Positions 13,892-14,429 of a stretch of 14,429 nt of DNA are shown here, in pieces. The notes under the pieces are model-generated. The model was not told where the DNA came from and ran no database searches. It was given only the letters and a program-made list of their open reading frames with translations. A program made the position numbers and the translations under genes. The first letter of the stretch is position 1; each line of letters starts with the position of its first letter. The stretch comes from Hyphomicrobiaceae bacterium UBA7697 (GTDB lineage: Bacteria; Pseudomonadota; Alphaproteobacteria; Rhizobiales; Methyloligellaceae), in the NCBI GenBank assembly GCA_002482645.1, contig DLGJ01000011.1, positions 1 to 14,429 of the forward strand, written 5' to 3'.

Positions 13892-14429
13892 ATGCAATGT
13901 AAGGGGACTGAGAGAGATCGGCGCTGTGCTGGAGGCGCCGTTTTGGCCGCGCTGTCCGCGATTGCGCTCGCTCTCTCCGTCACGCCCGTTCATGCCGCGG
14001 CGATCAAGAACGAAGTCGCCGTCTTCGCCGCTTTGGACAAGGTTACGGGCCGGATCCAGCACCTGGAAATTCCGATCAACCAGACGGTGGAGTTCGGGGC
14101 CCTGAAAGTGACGCCTCGGGTCTGCAATACGCGTCCGCTGAAGGAGAAGCCCGACACGGCCTCGTTCGTCGAAGTGGACGAAGTCAAGCTGACGGGCGAA
14201 CAGCAGCGCATCTTCACCGGCTGGATGTTTGCCGAGAGCCCTGGGCTTCACGCGGTCGAGCATCCCGTGTTCGACGTCTGGCTCACGAACTGCAAGATGC
14301 CGATCGGGGGCGTTCCGGCCGAGAGCGCGGAGAGCGACACCGAAGAAGCCGCCGAGGAAGCGGCCGCCGCCGAACCGGCCCCGCCGCCTGCGGCAGCCCC
14401 TCCGCCTGCGGCGGCCCCGCCGGCCCGTC
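13892..14429 (+). CDS. DUF2155 domain-containing exported protein (partial, 3' end missing)
   Basis: The frame is open from ATG 13892 to the window edge, giving 179 residues without a stop. The N-terminus is a Sec signal peptide: a basic stretch (KGTERDRR), a hydrophobic core (AVLAALSAIALALSV) and a likely cleavage after VHA at residue 35. The mature part (AIKNEVAVFAALDKVTGRI, FGALKVTPRVC, FTGWMFAESPGLHAVEHPVFDVWLTNC) matches the DUF2155 family, periplasmic proteins of unknown function in alphaproteobacteria. Cys78 and Cys134 could form a disulfide. The C-terminal part becomes Glu/Ala- then Pro/Ala-rich. A GTG at 13880 is an alternative start with GGGGA upstream; ATG 13892 has GAGG about 11 bases before it. 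Neighbouring NDUFA12 supports the assignment. Confidence 0.88.
   Translation, partial: MQCKGTERDRRCAGGAVLAALSAIALALSVTPVHAAAIKNEVAVFAALDKVTGRIQHLEIPINQTVEFGALKVTPRVCNTRPLKEKPDTASFVEVDEVKLTGEQQRIFTGWMFAESPGLHAVEHPVFDVWLTNCKMPIGGVPAESAESDTEEAAEEAAAAEPAPPPAAAPPPAAAPPAR
14384..14418 (+). repeat. 17-bp direct repeat in the Pro/Ala tail of the DUF2155 gene
   Basis: CCGCCTGCGGCAGCCCC (14384-14400) is repeated at 14402-14418 with one mismatch, an 18-base (six-codon) period encoding PPAAAP units. It is an in-frame low-complexity repeat likely to vary in copy number by slippage, and it continues toward the window edge. Confidence 0.7.

Overview
The window is GC-rich chromosomal DNA from an alphaproteobacterium, most likely Hyphomicrobiales (Hyphomicrobium/Methyloceanibacter/Rhizobium relatives). 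This is inferred from the gene content: an NDUFA12-type complex I accessory subunit next to a DUF2155 secreted protein, a long (about 1234-residue) coenzyme-B12-dependent ribonucleotide reductase, and a CinA-like/SfsA/MetAP/RadC cluster. No insertion sequence, phage gene, CRISPR array, tRNA or rRNA was recognised. It looks like core genome rather than an accessory island.

Layout. (1) 1-288: the 3' end of an unrecognised Ala/Pro-rich gene. It converges on a minus-strand acyl-CoA ligase (358-2070), with a perfect GC-rich hairpin between the two stops. (2) 2071-2430: a divergent promoter region, then a plus-strand pair of an atypical acyl carrier protein (2431-2700) and a NodE/FabF-like ketoacyl-ACP synthase (2767-4005). 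With the acyl-CoA ligase these form a small acyl-lipid neighbourhood. (3) 4108-6502: a minus-strand run transcribed in the order sfsA, map, radC. It faces the ketoacyl synthase across an elaborate stem-loop and is divergent from a one-domain CinA-like gene (6595-7365). (4) 7366-7921: about 550 bases with no convincing gene, ending in a bidirectional intrinsic terminator. (5) 7978-12065, minus strand: nrdJ followed 56 bases later by a histone-H1-like lysine-rich protein. (6) 12066-12562: a divergent intergenic region with a palindrome resembling an NrdR box. (7) 12563-14429, plus strand: NDUFA12, a SAM methyltransferase whose start overlaps the NDUFA12 stop (TAATG), and a DUF2155 exported protein cut off by the window edge.

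Functionally the window covers lipid/acyl-chain activation and elongation, protein N-terminal maturation, deoxyribonucleotide synthesis with a possible chromatin-like protein on the same transcript, and respiratory complex I accessory functions. I found no clearly new multi-gene defence or mobile system. The best leads are the ACP/ketoacyl-synthase pair, the coupled NDUFA12-methyltransferase pair, the nrdJ/H1-like arrangement, and strong hairpins without U-tracts at convergent gene ends.
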